Source: PALSA-270 sp963770915
Lineage (GTDB): Bacteria; Acidobacteriota; Terriglobia; Terriglobales; Acidobacteriaceae
NCBI GenBank assembly: GCA_963770915.1
Contig: CAVYRG010000001.1
Location: 1,116,001-1,180,000 of the forward strand
Length of the DNA: 64,000 bases
Reading direction: 5' to 3'
Shown here: piece after piece, positions 1 through 7,221 of the stretch
Layout of the letters: each line of letters begins with the position of its first letter
Position numbering within the stretch: position 1 is the stretch's first letter
Notes under the pieces: model-generated
What the model saw: only the letters and a program-made list of their open reading frames with translations
The model's database searches: none
Told to the model about the DNA's origin: nothing
Program-made: the position numbers and the translations under genes

Positions 1-977
1 AAGTCAACGCCCGGCCCGGGATTGAACGCGATGAGATTGATGCGAGCATTCAATCCCCTAATCAGCTCCACCAATTCCCGAGCGTTTTGTTCGGAATCGT
101 TCACGCCATCGAGCAGCACATATTCGAACGTGAGCTTCTCGCGGTTCTGCAGCGGAAAATCGCGCGCCGCAGCCATGAGTTTTTCCAGATTCCATTTGCG
201 GTTCAGGGGCATGATGCGGCTGCGCAACTCGTCGTTGGGCGCGTTCAGCGAGATGGCCAGCCGCGGGCGCACCGCCTCGGCGCCGAAATCGTAAATGCGC
301 GGCACGATGCCCGCCGTCGAGACTGTCATGCGCGAGGGCGGAATCCCCGCACCCTCGGCCAGCAAACGCACCGCCTTCATGAAATTGTCGTAGTTCAGAA
401 ACGGCTCGCCCATGCCCATGAACACCAGATTCACGCGATCCCGCGGAGGAAAAACCTGCTGATCGTTGAGCACGGCGCAAACCTGGCCCACGATTTCTCC
501 CGCCGTGAGGTTGCGCTTCACTCCCAGCAGCGCGGTCAGGCAGAACTGGCAATCCACCGCGCAGCCCACTTGGCTGGAAACGCAAATGGTGGCGCGCTCC
601 CAACCGCGGCCCGAAAGACTCGGTTGCGCTTCAGCGGCGTCGCCTAAATCTTCCGCTTCTCCACCGTCGCCTTCCGGCATCCACACCGTTTCCACGCTTT
701 GGCCGTCGGCGAAGGAAATCAAATATCGAACCGTTCCGTCTTGCGAGAGGAATTTCTTTTCCATGCGAGGAAGGCCGACCGCGAATTCGTTTTGTTCCAG
801 GTTCTGTCGAAAAGCCGCCGGCAGTGTAGAAATCTGCGCCGCCGATTCCACCCGTTGGCGGTAGAGAGCCTCGAACAATTGCCGGGCGCGATAGGGAGGC
901 TGCCCAAATTCCTCGACCACCGCTGTGAGTTCCAGCAGGTCGAGTCCCAACAACGATTGTGCTTTGGCTTCATTCAT
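1..977 (-). CDS. rlmN: RlmN, 23S rRNA/tRNA adenine-C2 methyltransferase (3' end off the window)
   Basis: A radical-SAM enzyme that methylates C2 of A2503 in 23S rRNA and A37 in some tRNAs, in the cytoplasm. The frame is open from an ATG at 977 to the window edge, giving about 325 residues of the N-terminal and central parts. The radical-SAM cluster motif C-A-V-D-C-Q-F-C is at Cys139/143/146, preceded by the family Cys of the I-C-V-S-S-Q segment at about 132. Further on are the M-G-M-G-E-P glycine-rich segment and S-T-A-G. The C-terminal Cys that carries the transient methyl group lies outside the window and cannot be checked. Ahead of the cluster, at about residues 95-125, is an acidic Gly/Ala/Glu stretch that looks like a family-variable insertion. 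No neighbour in the window shares its transcript. The family identification is firm; RlmN is preferred over Cfr by context only. Confidence 0.93.
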   Translation of the reverse strand, partial: MNEAKAQSLLGLDLLELTAVVEEFGQPPYRARQLFEALYRQRVESAAQISTLPAAFRQNLEQNEFAVGLPRMEKKFLSQDGTVRYLISFADGQSVETVWMPEGDGGEAEDLGDAAEAQPSLSGRGWERATICVSSQVGCAVDCQFCLTALLGVKRNLTAGEIVGQVCAVLNDQQVFPPRDRVNLVFMGMGEPFLNYDNFMKAVRLLAEGAGIPPSRMTVSTAGIVPRIYDFGAEAVRPRLAISLNAPNDELRSRIMPLNRKWNLEKLMAAARDFPLQNREKLTFEYVLLDGVNDSEQNARELVELIRGLNARINLIAFNPGPGVD

Positions 978-1167
978 AGCCGGACCAGCTCGCAAACCCG
1001 ATCGCCGAAGCCTATTGTAAGAGAATACGGGATGGTTGGAGAAACGCGGATTGTTGTGTCAGGGAACGTACCTTCTCGCCGCAGATCGGAACGGCCTCCC
1101 CGAAAGCTCGGTTTTGCCTAGAACCTCTTCGGGGGCGCACACGCAGGGCCAGCCCGATTACACTTCG

Positions 1168-1413
1168 TTACTGCGTTTGATCGCCTTCCAGGCCGCTGAT
1201 ACGGCGTTCATGCTCTTCGACAGCGTGCAGCAAACGCACAGTTCCTTCGGCAATGTCTGTGACCAGATTCTCCAGCTTCTCATTGCGCCGGTTGAGCCGG
1301 TCCATAGCCGGAATCATCTTCGCCATGCGCTGCTCGTTCTGCGCCTGCATTTCGACTACCGATTGTAAGCCGTTAGCCAAGGTCTGAAGTTTTTCTTCAA
1401 TTGTCATGGCCAT
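1168..1413 (-). CDS. small coiled-coil protein, unknown function
   Basis: An 81-residue (or 79-residue) cytoplasmic protein with no recognised catalytic domain. It begins M-A-M-T-I-E-E-K-L. The rest is almost entirely heptad-like helix rich in Glu, Gln, Asn and Leu (roughly residues 5-70), so a dimeric coiled coil is likely. A good promoter (-35 at 1437-1442, -10 at 1414-1419, 17-nt spacer) puts the transcription start at about 1407-1408. That is the A of the second ATG, so the message is probably leaderless and translation starts at residue 3. A perfect 12-bp palindrome sits inside the promoter spacer. It is divergent from another small gene at 1521. Short helical proteins with this opening are common in acidobacterial genomes, but no function is known to me. 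Confidence 0.6.
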   Translation of the reverse strand: MAMTIEEKLQTLANGLQSVVEMQAQNEQRMAKMIPAMDRLNRRNEKLENLVTDIAEGTVRLLHAVEEHERRISGLEGDQTQ

Positions 1414-1442
1414 AATTTATCCGTAGCGCTACGCATTGTAAA
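1414..1442 (-). promoter_or_regulatory. sigma-70-type promoter with a palindromic operator in its spacer
   Basis: Reading the minus strand, TTTACA (1442-1437) is followed after 17 nt by TAAATT (1419-1414). The spacer contains CGTAGCGCTACG (1422-1433), a perfect 12-bp palindrome. That is the expected place for a repressor site that blocks polymerase. The regulator is unknown. The start codons follow so closely that the transcript should have no leader. Confidence 0.5.
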
Positions 1443-1505
1443 GAACTATACTCAGCCTGGTTTCTTGCACTTGCCAACCGCTCCGCATCCAACCAAAAGC
1501 GGCCA

Positions 1506-1514
1506 TGTTATAAA
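1506..1514 (+). promoter_or_regulatory. extended -10 promoter for the small gene at 1521
   Basis: TG-T-TATAAA (1506-1514) is an extended -10 element. No -35 consensus is seen 17 nt upstream. Its predicted start point falls on or next to the ATG at 1521, and no Shine-Dalgarno sequence precedes that ATG, so this message also looks leaderless. Confidence 0.35.
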
Positions 1515-1520
1515 CTCCAT

Positions 1521-1730
1521 ATGACAGCGAAAAATCCTGCCGCAGTAACCCTAGGCCGACGCGGAGGAAAAGCCCGCGCCCAAAAACTGAGCGTGGAACA
1601 ACGACAGGAATCGGCCCGGAAAGCCGCCGAGGCCCGCTGGGCCAAGACCGAGAAACTGGTCGCCGACATTACCAAGCGCAGCAAGCGGATCGAGAAGATC
1701 GCTGCCCGCCGCGCCGCCCGGGCCCGCTGA
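1521..1730 (+). CDS. small basic protein with GRRGGKARA motif
   Basis: A 69-residue, strongly basic protein of unknown function. The N-terminal part carries the G-R-R-G-G-K-A-R-A segment (residues 12-20), followed by L-S-V-E-Q-R-Q-E-S-A-R-K-A-A-E-A-R-W. This arrangement recurs in many short bacterial proteins and resembles the Lys/Ala-rich tails of histone-like or nucleic-acid-binding proteins. The C-terminus is an Arg/Ala helix ending in R-R-A-A-R-A-R. Nucleic-acid binding is an inference from charge only. It is divergent from the coiled-coil gene at 1413. No signal peptide or membrane segment is present. Confidence 0.6.
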   Translation: MTAKNPAAVTLGRRGGKARAQKLSVEQRQESARKAAEARWAKTEKLVADITKRSKRIEKIAARRAARAR

Positions 1731-1888
1731 GGAAAGACGCTGTTGGCCGCGTCTGATAGCCGCCAGCACCCAAAGCTAAGTAGTAGATAACAAAGGGTGA
1801 GCACCCGCGCCGAGCACACCTCGTCTCAGTGTGTAACAATGGAAGGCAGTTGAGCCCCCTGCTCCGCCGCGGCTTTGATTGCGCACCT

Positions 1889-3166
1889 ATGGTTGGCGAT
1901 TTTGGCAACATCCAACGTGAAGTCCTGCCCAACGGGCTAACCATTCTCACCGAAGAGATGCAGCACATCCGCTCGGTCTCGGTCGGGATATGGATCAAGA
2001 CCGGCTCGCGCGATGAAGACGCGGCCCTCAACGGCATTTCGCATTTCATCGAGCACATGGTCTTCAAAGGCACGCAGCACCGCTCCGCTGAAGACATTGC
2101 ACGCCAGGTCGATTCGATCGGCGGCAACATGGACGCCTTCACCGCCAAAGAGTGCGTCTGCTTCAACATGAAAGTGCTCGACGAGCATCTGCCCATCGCC
2201 ATGGAAATTCTCGGCGATCTGGCGCTGCATCCGACCTTCGATGTGGCCGACATCACCCGCGAGCGCGGCGTCATCCTCGAAGAAATCAAAATGGATGAAG
2301 ACAGCCCCGACTATCTGGTGCATGAAATCTTCACCCAGAATTTCTGGAAAGACCACCCTCTGGGCAAACCGATTCTCGGCACCAAAGACACGGTGAAGAA
2401 GTTTGAGCGGGAAGGCGTGGTGCATTCCTACGGGCAGCGCTTCATCCCCGGCAATCTCATTGTCTGCGCCGCGGGCAATTTGAATCATGCGCAGTTTGTC
2501 GAGCTCACCGCCAAGCATTTCGGCAAGATGAAACCCGGCAAGAACGGCTTTCACGGCGCGCCGCCGAAGGTAGCGCCGCGTATTGTGCTGCGCAACAAGA
2601 AATCGCTCGAGCAGGTGCAGATTTGCGTCGGCGTGCCCTCGCATCCCATCACCCATGAGAAACGGCACGCTTCTTACATTTTGAATACGCTGCTCGGCGG
2701 CGGCATGAGTTCGCGCCTGTTCCAGAACATCCGCGAACGCCAGGGTCTGGCCTATTCCATCTATAGCGATCTCAACCCCTACCGCGATACCGGCTGTCTT
2801 TCTGTCTACGCCGGCACTTCGCGCGAGTCGGCGGAAAAAGTCGTGCTCAGCATCGTCTCCGAATTCCGCAAGCTCAAATCGGAGCCGGTGCCGGAAGAAG
2901 AGCTGCGCCGCTCGAAAGATCAGTTGAAAGGCAGCTTGATGTTGTCGCTCGAATCCTCAACGGCGCGCATGTCGAACCTGGCGCGCCAGGCCATGTACTT
3001 CGACCGTTTTATCGGGATGGATGAATTGATCGAAAAGATCGAAGCCGTCACTGCGGAAGACTTGAAGGAACTGGCCGAAGAGTTCTTCCACACCGAATCC
3101 ATCGCGGTGACCGTTCTCGGCAACCTGCAAGGCCTGCGGCTGCGCCGCGAACAACTCGCCTGCTAG
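1889..3166 (+). CDS. M16 family zinc peptidase (processing-peptidase type)
   Basis: A single-domain-pair M16B metalloprotease of about 425 residues, related to mitochondrial processing peptidase beta and bacterial PqqL/YmxG-type proteases. The inverted zinc motif H-F-I-E-H is at residues 52-56, and the third ligand lies in the V-I-L-E-E-I segment (E131/132). The second, inactive half carries the family segment G-G-G-M-S-S-R-L-F-Q-N-I-R-E (about residues 270-285), followed by G-L-A-Y-S. I start at the ATG at 1889 because homology begins there (M-V-G-D-F-G-N-I); an in-frame ATG at 1829 would add 20 unmatched residues. No signal peptide is present, so it acts in the cytoplasm or is exported by another route. 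It stands alone. The natural substrate is unknown. Confidence 0.88.
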   Translation: MVGDFGNIQREVLPNGLTILTEEMQHIRSVSVGIWIKTGSRDEDAALNGISHFIEHMVFKGTQHRSAEDIARQVDSIGGNMDAFTAKECVCFNMKVLDEHLPIAMEILGDLALHPTFDVADITRERGVILEEIKMDEDSPDYLVHEIFTQNFWKDHPLGKPILGTKDTVKKFEREGVVHSYGQRFIPGNLIVCAAGNLNHAQFVELTAKHFGKMKPGKNGFHGAPPKVAPRIVLRNKKSLEQVQICVGVPSHPITHEKRHASYILNTLLGGGMSSRLFQNIRERQGLAYSIYSDLNPYRDTGCLSVYAGTSRESAEKVVLSIVSEFRKLKSEPVPEEELRRSKDQLKGSLMLSLESSTARMSNLARQAMYFDRFIGMDELIEKIEAVTAEDLKELAEEFFHTESIAVTVLGNLQGLRLRREQLAC

Positions 3167-3201
3167 CCAACAAGCCCTATTCCATCCGCATTTCTCAGCG
3201 G

Positions 3202-3306
3202 CCTCGGCGGGTGTTCTCCGCGGCCTCTGCGTTTTCAGGTTTTGCTTTTTGCCTGTACTGAGAAAAAGCCTTTAACCGCCGAGGGCGCAGAGAACATCCG
3301 CGGAGA
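3202..3306. repeat. long imperfect intergenic inverted repeat, copy 1
   Basis: Two arms of about 38 nt (3202-3239 and 3269-3306) are complementary at about three quarters of positions and enclose a 29-nt A/T-richer loop containing CTGAGAAAAAGCCTTTAA. The same element, with a closely similar loop, lies at 5761-5881. It could fold into a long RNA hairpin after the protease gene, or be a non-autonomous mobile element. It lacks the terminal T-run of an intrinsic terminator. Confidence 0.55.
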
Positions 3307-3426
3307 TCGCGAAGAACGTCGCAGCACCAGGGGAAGAGTTCCTCTGTAACTTTGCGGCAAGGTGCACATCCTATCCGCCACGGCCGCTCGGCTGCGGCAT
3401 AAGTCCAAATCTTTTACGGAGCGTTT

Positions 3427-3696
3427 ATGAAGAAGATGTTCGGCACGTTGATGGCGATGTGTTTTCTGGCGGTTTCTCTTTCGGCCTTTGCCCAGTCCGG
3501 CGGCTCCATGCAGCAGGACCAGTCGAAGCCCGACACCATGCAGCACGACACCATGAGCAAAGACAAGATGGGCAAGGACAGCAAGTCCAAGAAGAAAAAG
3601 ACCAAGAGTTCCATGAAGAAGAAAGACGACAGCATGAAGAAGAAGGAAGGCATGAAGCAGGACGACATGGGTCAGGACGGCATGAAGAAGAACTAG
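3427..3696 (+). CDS. secreted Lys/Met/Asp-rich repeat protein (MXKDX-like)
   Basis: An 89-residue protein with a clear Sec signal peptide (residues 1-22, ending S-A-F-A-Q). The mature part is low complexity, built from short units of the D-x-M-x-x-D and M-S-K-D-K-M-G-K-D kind and a lysine-rich centre (S-K-K-K-K-T-K-S-S-M-K-K-K). It resembles the penta-MXKDX family of small periplasmic proteins of unknown role. The alternation of Met with acidic and basic residues could bind metal ions or polyanions, but no experiment-backed function is known to me. A GGAG-type ribosome site precedes the ATG. It stands alone, between an inverted repeat and the convergent anti-sigma gene. Confidence 0.7.
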   Translation: MKKMFGTLMAMCFLAVSLSAFAQSGGSMQQDQSKPDTMQHDTMSKDKMGKDSKSKKKKTKSSMKKKDDSMKKKEGMKQDDMGQDGMKKN

Positions 3697-3774
3697 CCGC
3701 CGCTCCCATTCCCCACTCCGGGCAGCGGCTGCTTAAACTGCCCGGAGGATTTTCCCCTCTCCGGCAATTCCCTA

Positions 3775-4359
3775 CTACGCCACGATCATCGGATGCTTCC
3801 CAATCACAGCCGCCGCGGCCAGCGAGACGTACTGCCGCAAACAGCGCACGCAGGGTACGTAGCCCTCGCGCACGGCCTCGATCGCCTGCATCGAGCGAAT
3901 GCCGCCCTCCTTGTCGTGGATGAAGGGACAACCGGACACATGGAAGACCTTGCTGTGAGCCGCTACCAGGACGATCAGGTTATTGGGAATGCTTTCTCCG
4001 GGTTGGGCGTGCTCGGAGCGCAAGCTGGCCCGGCGTTGCCCCGCCGAGCTGGCTACGGTGAAGCCGCCGACAATCAGTCCGATAGCGGCCGCCGCCACCA
4101 ACCACCCGAAAGCGGTTCCCCGGCGGCCCGGCAGGTTCTGCGCCAGTTTGCCGCGCAGCCGCCAACTGAAACCGAAGGGAGTGCGCATCATGCGCTCATC
4201 GCCATACAGCTGGACGATGTTTCGCGTGCCCTCGAGCACCGCCGCGCAGCGCTGGCATTGCCGGAAGTGGTCGTCCATGGCCGCCCGCAGTTCCGGGCCG
4301 ACGTCCCCATCCACATAATTCGAGACTTCCTGCCAGACTTCTTCGCATTTGACTACCAT
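3775..4359 (-). CDS. membrane anti-sigma factor with N-terminal zinc finger
   Basis: A 194-residue protein whose cytoplasmic N-terminus is a zinc-binding anti-sigma domain: Cys5, then H-x3-C-x2-C at His31/Cys35/Cys38. One transmembrane helix spans about residues 82-103. The outer part has a second putative metal site, C-P-F-I-H (144-148) and P-C-V-R-C (169-173), recalling the Ada-type Cys-rich module seen in some secreted acidobacterial proteins. The start codon overlaps the end of the upstream sigma gene (ATGGTAG), so the pair is translationally coupled. It should hold the adjacent ECF sigma factor inactive at the membrane until an envelope or redox signal acts. The signal is not evident from sequence. 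Confidence 0.85.
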   Translation of the reverse strand: MVVKCEEVWQEVSNYVDGDVGPELRAAMDDHFRQCQRCAAVLEGTRNIVQLYGDERMMRTPFGFSWRLRGKLAQNLPGRRGTAFGWLVAAAAIGLIVGGFTVASSAGQRRASLRSEHAQPGESIPNNLIVLVAAHSKVFHVSGCPFIHDKEGGIRSMQAIEAVREGYVPCVRCLRQYVSLAAAAVIGKHPMIVA

Positions 4360-5021
4360 GGTTTACTTCCCTTCTGAAAACCTAAACGGCTGAACCATCC
4401 GCCGGCCAGCTTGGGAGCCAGCAGATCGCGCAGCATCAGGCGGGCTCGCAACAGCCGGGTTTTCACCGAGGCGGTTGAGATTCCCAGCATCGCGGACACT
4501 TCTTCGATGCTCAGGTGCTGGACATCCCGCAACACAAAAACTTCCCGATACTTGCTTCCCAGCATGGCCAGCGCTTCCAGCAGCAGATCGCGCACTTCTT
4601 TCCGCTCCAGGGCTTCGGAGGGAACTTCGCGCCAATCGGCAAAGTCCCTCGGCGTATAGGCGCCCTCGGCATCCTCGCGCTCGCCAATCGGTTCCATCAC
4701 GTCCGCGTGTTCCTTTCGCCGCCGCATGCGGGCTTCGTTCACCGCGATCTGGATCAGCCAGGTGCTGAAGCGGGCTTCGCCACGGAACTGGCGCAAGTTG
4801 GCGAAGGCCTTCAGGATCGCTTCCTGCGCGGCGTCCTCGGCATCGGCCTGGTTGCGCAAAATCGCGAACGCCGCCGCGTAAACCCTGGACTCGAACGGCC
4901 GGATCAGCTCGTAGAACTTCTCCGGCTCGCCGTTCTGGACGCGGCGGATCAGCTCCCGCTGCCGTGCCTCCTGCGGCGACGCTCGCTCTTCCGATCTTGT
5001 CTCTTCCAGCATGAGTGCCAT
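4353..5021 (-). CDS. ECF-type RNA polymerase sigma factor
   Basis: A 222-residue group-IV sigma factor. Region 2 (about residues 30-100) includes A-E-D-A-A-Q-E-A, F-R-G-E-A-R-F-S-T-W-L and the N-E-A-R-M-R-R-R segment that binds the -10 element. Region 4 (about 148-200) carries V-F-V-L-R-D and the helix-turn-helix I-E-E-V-S-A-M-L-G-I-S-T-A-S-V-K-T-R. The linker between them is longer than in minimal ECFs and ends in a short basic tail. I prefer the ATG at 5021; an upstream TTG at 5045 is possible. It lies 30 bp after the cytochrome b gene on the same strand and overlaps the anti-sigma gene, so the three may share a transcript. Its regulon is unknown. Confidence 0.9.
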   Translation of the reverse strand: MALMLEETRSEERASPQEARQRELIRRVQNGEPEKFYELIRPFESRVYAAAFAILRNQADAEDAAQEAILKAFANLRQFRGEARFSTWLIQIAVNEARMRRRKEHADVMEPIGEREDAEGAYTPRDFADWREVPSEALERKEVRDLLLEALAMLGSKYREVFVLRDVQHLSIEEVSAMLGISTASVKTRLLRARLMLRDLLAPKLAGGWFSRLGFQKGSKPW

Positions 5022-5051
5022 TGCAATATTCGTGAGCGGCCGCAACGGCAG

Positions 5052-5747
5052 CTAGCGTGGCAAGTAATCAGGATCCTTTTTCCATCCCGTCAACATGGAA
5101 ATGAAGTTGTTCCATCCGTGCAGCACAACCATCACCAGATGCCCGAGCACAAAAAATAAAATCGCCCACATGACAACGAAATGCCAAACCCGAGCCAGAT
5201 GAAAGCCGCCCATCAGCCAGGCCAGCCAGGAAAACTGCACCGGCTTCCAGATGGCGAAGCCGGTGAGCACGGAAAGCACACCCAACCCGATGGCGGAAGT
5301 GTAGGCCAGCTTCTGCAGCGGGTTGTAGGCTTCTTCCGGCCGCGGCTTGGGGCCGAAGAAAAAGTAGTAGCGCGCCATGGGCCAGACGCCACGAACATCG
5401 CGCGGCAGAAATAGAACCTGGCGGTAGTTGCCGCTGAAGATCTGATAGCCGAGATAGAAAAGCCCGGTCGCAAGGTAGAGCCACATGAAGCTGAGATGCC
5501 ATTGCAATCCGCCGCCGAGCCAACCGCCCAGCGCGAAGGCCTTGGGCCAGTGCAGAAGGTCTTTCTGCGGAATCTTGGCTCCAAAGCTCGGAAACGCGCG
5601 AAAGATCTGCAAGCCACTGAAGACCATGACGAACAGAGAGACGGTATTCAGCCAGTGGCAAAACCGCACCGGCCAGGGATGCTCGTAAACTGCCGGCATC
5701 ACTTCGCCGGTCTTGGCGGATTCGATTTCGATTACGGCTTCAGGCAT
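5052..5747 (-). CDS. four-helix cytochrome b (b561/formate dehydrogenase gamma type)
   Basis: A 231-residue membrane protein with four predicted helices (about 29-50, 83-103, 148-168 and 191-211). Histidines are placed to ligate heme b: His31 in F-C-H-W-L, His84, and His183/189/203/210 in the last helices. This is the architecture of cytochrome b subunits that exchange electrons between the quinone pool and a periplasmic molybdoenzyme. The next gene upstream on the same strand encodes a YedY-like molybdopterin protein, the natural partner. The 450-bp gap containing an inverted repeat leaves it open whether they share a transcript. The family is clear; the partner is inferred. Confidence 0.85.
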   Translation of the reverse strand: MPEAVIEIESAKTGEVMPAVYEHPWPVRFCHWLNTVSLFVMVFSGLQIFRAFPSFGAKIPQKDLLHWPKAFALGGWLGGGLQWHLSFMWLYLATGLFYLGYQIFSGNYRQVLFLPRDVRGVWPMARYYFFFGPKPRPEEAYNPLQKLAYTSAIGLGVLSVLTGFAIWKPVQFSWLAWLMGGFHLARVWHFVVMWAILFFVLGHLVMVVLHGWNNFISMLTGWKKDPDYLPR

Positions 5748-5760
5748 TGTGTTCAGTTTT

Positions 5761-5881
5761 TCTCCGCGTCCTCTGCGGATGTTCTTCGCCTTCCTCCGCG
5801 TTTTAGAGCTTTTACCGAACTGCGAAAAAGCTAAACCTTAAACCGTGAGAACGCCGAGAAAACCCGCGGAGGGCGCGGAGA
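5761..5881. repeat. long imperfect intergenic inverted repeat, copy 2
   Basis: The outer ends TCTCCGCG (5761-5768) and CGCGGAGA (5874-5881) are perfectly complementary. The arms continue imperfectly for about 42 nt each around a loop containing CTGCGAAAAAGCTAAACC. Arm and loop sequences match the copy at 3202-3306, so this is a dispersed family rather than a local terminator. Confidence 0.55.
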
Positions 5882-6199
5882 CTTTCTGACTCCTATTTAA
5901 TTCAAGCACTTGCATGAAGAATCAAGCACTTAGCTCGAAACTATGGTTCCTCAGCGTAACTCGACCCGGCCTGAGGGACCTCCAGAATGCCTACCAGTTG
6001 CGCCACAGCGCCCCAGGAACGGCGCTCGGCGGCTTGGCCAGCCTAAGAGCCTCCCCGAACCGCCGAACGCTTATATAGAAAATTTAGCTTCCAGCTATTG
6101 CCACTCAAGGCTGCGTCCTAAAATAGGACACGCCGCGCCGCATATTCCCTTGCGCCGAACCAGCGCCGGACGAGAACGCGCCAAGTTTCCATCGTTGTT
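5882..6199. other. gene-free stretch with a degraded tRNA-like sequence and a short palindrome
   Basis: I see no convincing gene here. On the minus strand, 6020-5945 resembles a decayed tRNA. It has a near-perfect D-arm segment (GTGGCGCAACTGGTAG), a GGGTCGAGT segment like a T-loop with one base missing, and 6-bp complementary ends GTTCCT/AGGAAC. No proper anticodon arm can be drawn, so it is not called as a tRNA gene. At 6115-6129 is the perfect palindrome GTCCTA-AAA-TAGGAC, a possible protein-binding site upstream of nothing obvious. Confidence 0.3.
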
Positions 6200-6919
6200 C
6201 TACAAACCATAAAAGCTCGAGTAGCCTTGATCTTCCCAATAGCCCACTCGCTCGAGAACATTCGTGACTTTCAAATCGGTCAAATACTTCGCCTGCTTGT
6301 AACCGATTTTCGTGGGGACTTGCAGCCGCAGCGGCGCGCCGTGCTCGCGGGTGAGCGGCTCATCATACATTTCATAGCAGAGCAGCGTTTGCGGGTGCAG
6401 GGCGGTAGCCATGTCGAGCGATTCGTAGTAGTCATCGGCGCACTCCACGTAAACAAAACGCGCATTCAGGTCGGCGCCGATGCTGCGCAGGAAATCGGAA
6501 AGGCGCGCGCCGCCAAAGCGCCCGATCACGTCCCAGCCTTCCACGCAAACGTGGCGCGTATTGTGACGGAATTTGGGGAGGGCCTGAATCTGCGCCAGAG
6601 CGTAGTCGCCGGGCTTGGCGACTGATCCGGTGACGGTCAGCGTCCATTTGTCGAAATCGACGCCGGGATCGTCAACGTCGTAGTCGTTGATGGGAAACTT
6701 TTCAAAGGGCGCGAGTTCTACGTCGCTGAACGTTGGCGCGAGGTGATGCTTGCGAAACATGACCGCCGAGGCCCAATCGCTGAACCCAAGGCCGGCGGCC
6801 AGCAGGCGTTCTTGTGCTTTCGGGATGGCGAACGCTCCCAGCGCGAGCACCGGGGTCAGCTTCAACAATTCGCGGCGGCTTACGCGCGCGAACTTCTTTT
6901 TCGTGATCCGCGATTCCAT
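6200..6919 (-). CDS. YedY/MsrP-like molybdopterin oxidoreductase, exported
   Basis: A 239-residue protein of the sulfite-oxidase-fold oxidoreductase family. The N-terminus has a Tat signal with S-R-R-E-L-L-K (residues 14-20) followed by a hydrophobic stretch, so it is exported folded with its cofactor. The molybdenum-coordinating Cys is Cys125 in R-H-V-C-V-E-G-W. The G-A-P-L-R-L-Q-V-P and G-Y-K-Q-A-K-Y segments that line the cofactor pocket are present. The length fits single-domain MsrP/YedY proteins, which repair oxidised methionine using electrons from a membrane heme protein. Here the likely electron donor is the cytochrome b at 5747-5052, which is not the usual MsrQ type. The true substrate is therefore uncertain: sulfoxide, sulfite or another oxyanion. 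Confidence 0.85.
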   Translation of the reverse strand: MESRITKKKFARVSRRELLKLTPVLALGAFAIPKAQERLLAAGLGFSDWASAVMFRKHHLAPTFSDVELAPFEKFPINDYDVDDPGVDFDKWTLTVTGSVAKPGDYALAQIQALPKFRHNTRHVCVEGWDVIGRFGGARLSDFLRSIGADLNARFVYVECADDYYESLDMATALHPQTLLCYEMYDEPLTREHGAPLRLQVPTKIGYKQAKYLTDLKVTNVLERVGYWEDQGYSSFYGL

Positions 6920-7077
6920 ATCATCCCTGGGAGCAAATCGTTCCGACTAGTATGCTCCTTCAAGCTGTCCAATGGGATGTGCAGGAAAAGGAAAAGTTAC
7001 CGCGTACGATTTGTCGTAAGCACGCGCATTTCTTGCGATTGAAGCGCAGCGGCTGCGGACGGCGGTAACTGGATCGA

Positions 7078-7093
7078 GGTGACCAAAGTCACA
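7078..7093. promoter_or_regulatory. CRP/FNR-family-like operator
   Basis: GGTGA-CCAAAG-TCACA matches the CRP consensus TGTGA-N6-TCACA at nine of ten positions. It lies in the 300-bp divergent region between the oxidoreductase (start 6919) and the TonB-like gene (start 7222), where it could serve either. No regulator gene is near. This is a sequence match only. Confidence 0.35.
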
Positions 7094-7221
7094 AATCGGC
7101 TCGCACGAACGATATAGCCAGAAAGTGGTATATGAAATTCACGGTTGTGCTGGATTCGCCAGCCTTTTCAAGGCATACTTAGGCACGCGGGATGTTGAGG
7201 CATCCGGGGAGGGGCCACATC

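Noticed and set aside
4985..4997. 13-nt exact match to the end of a common sequencing adapter (GCTCTTCCGATCT)
   Set aside because: It lies inside the sigma-factor gene in frame with no break in the protein; chance similarity is likelier than contamination.
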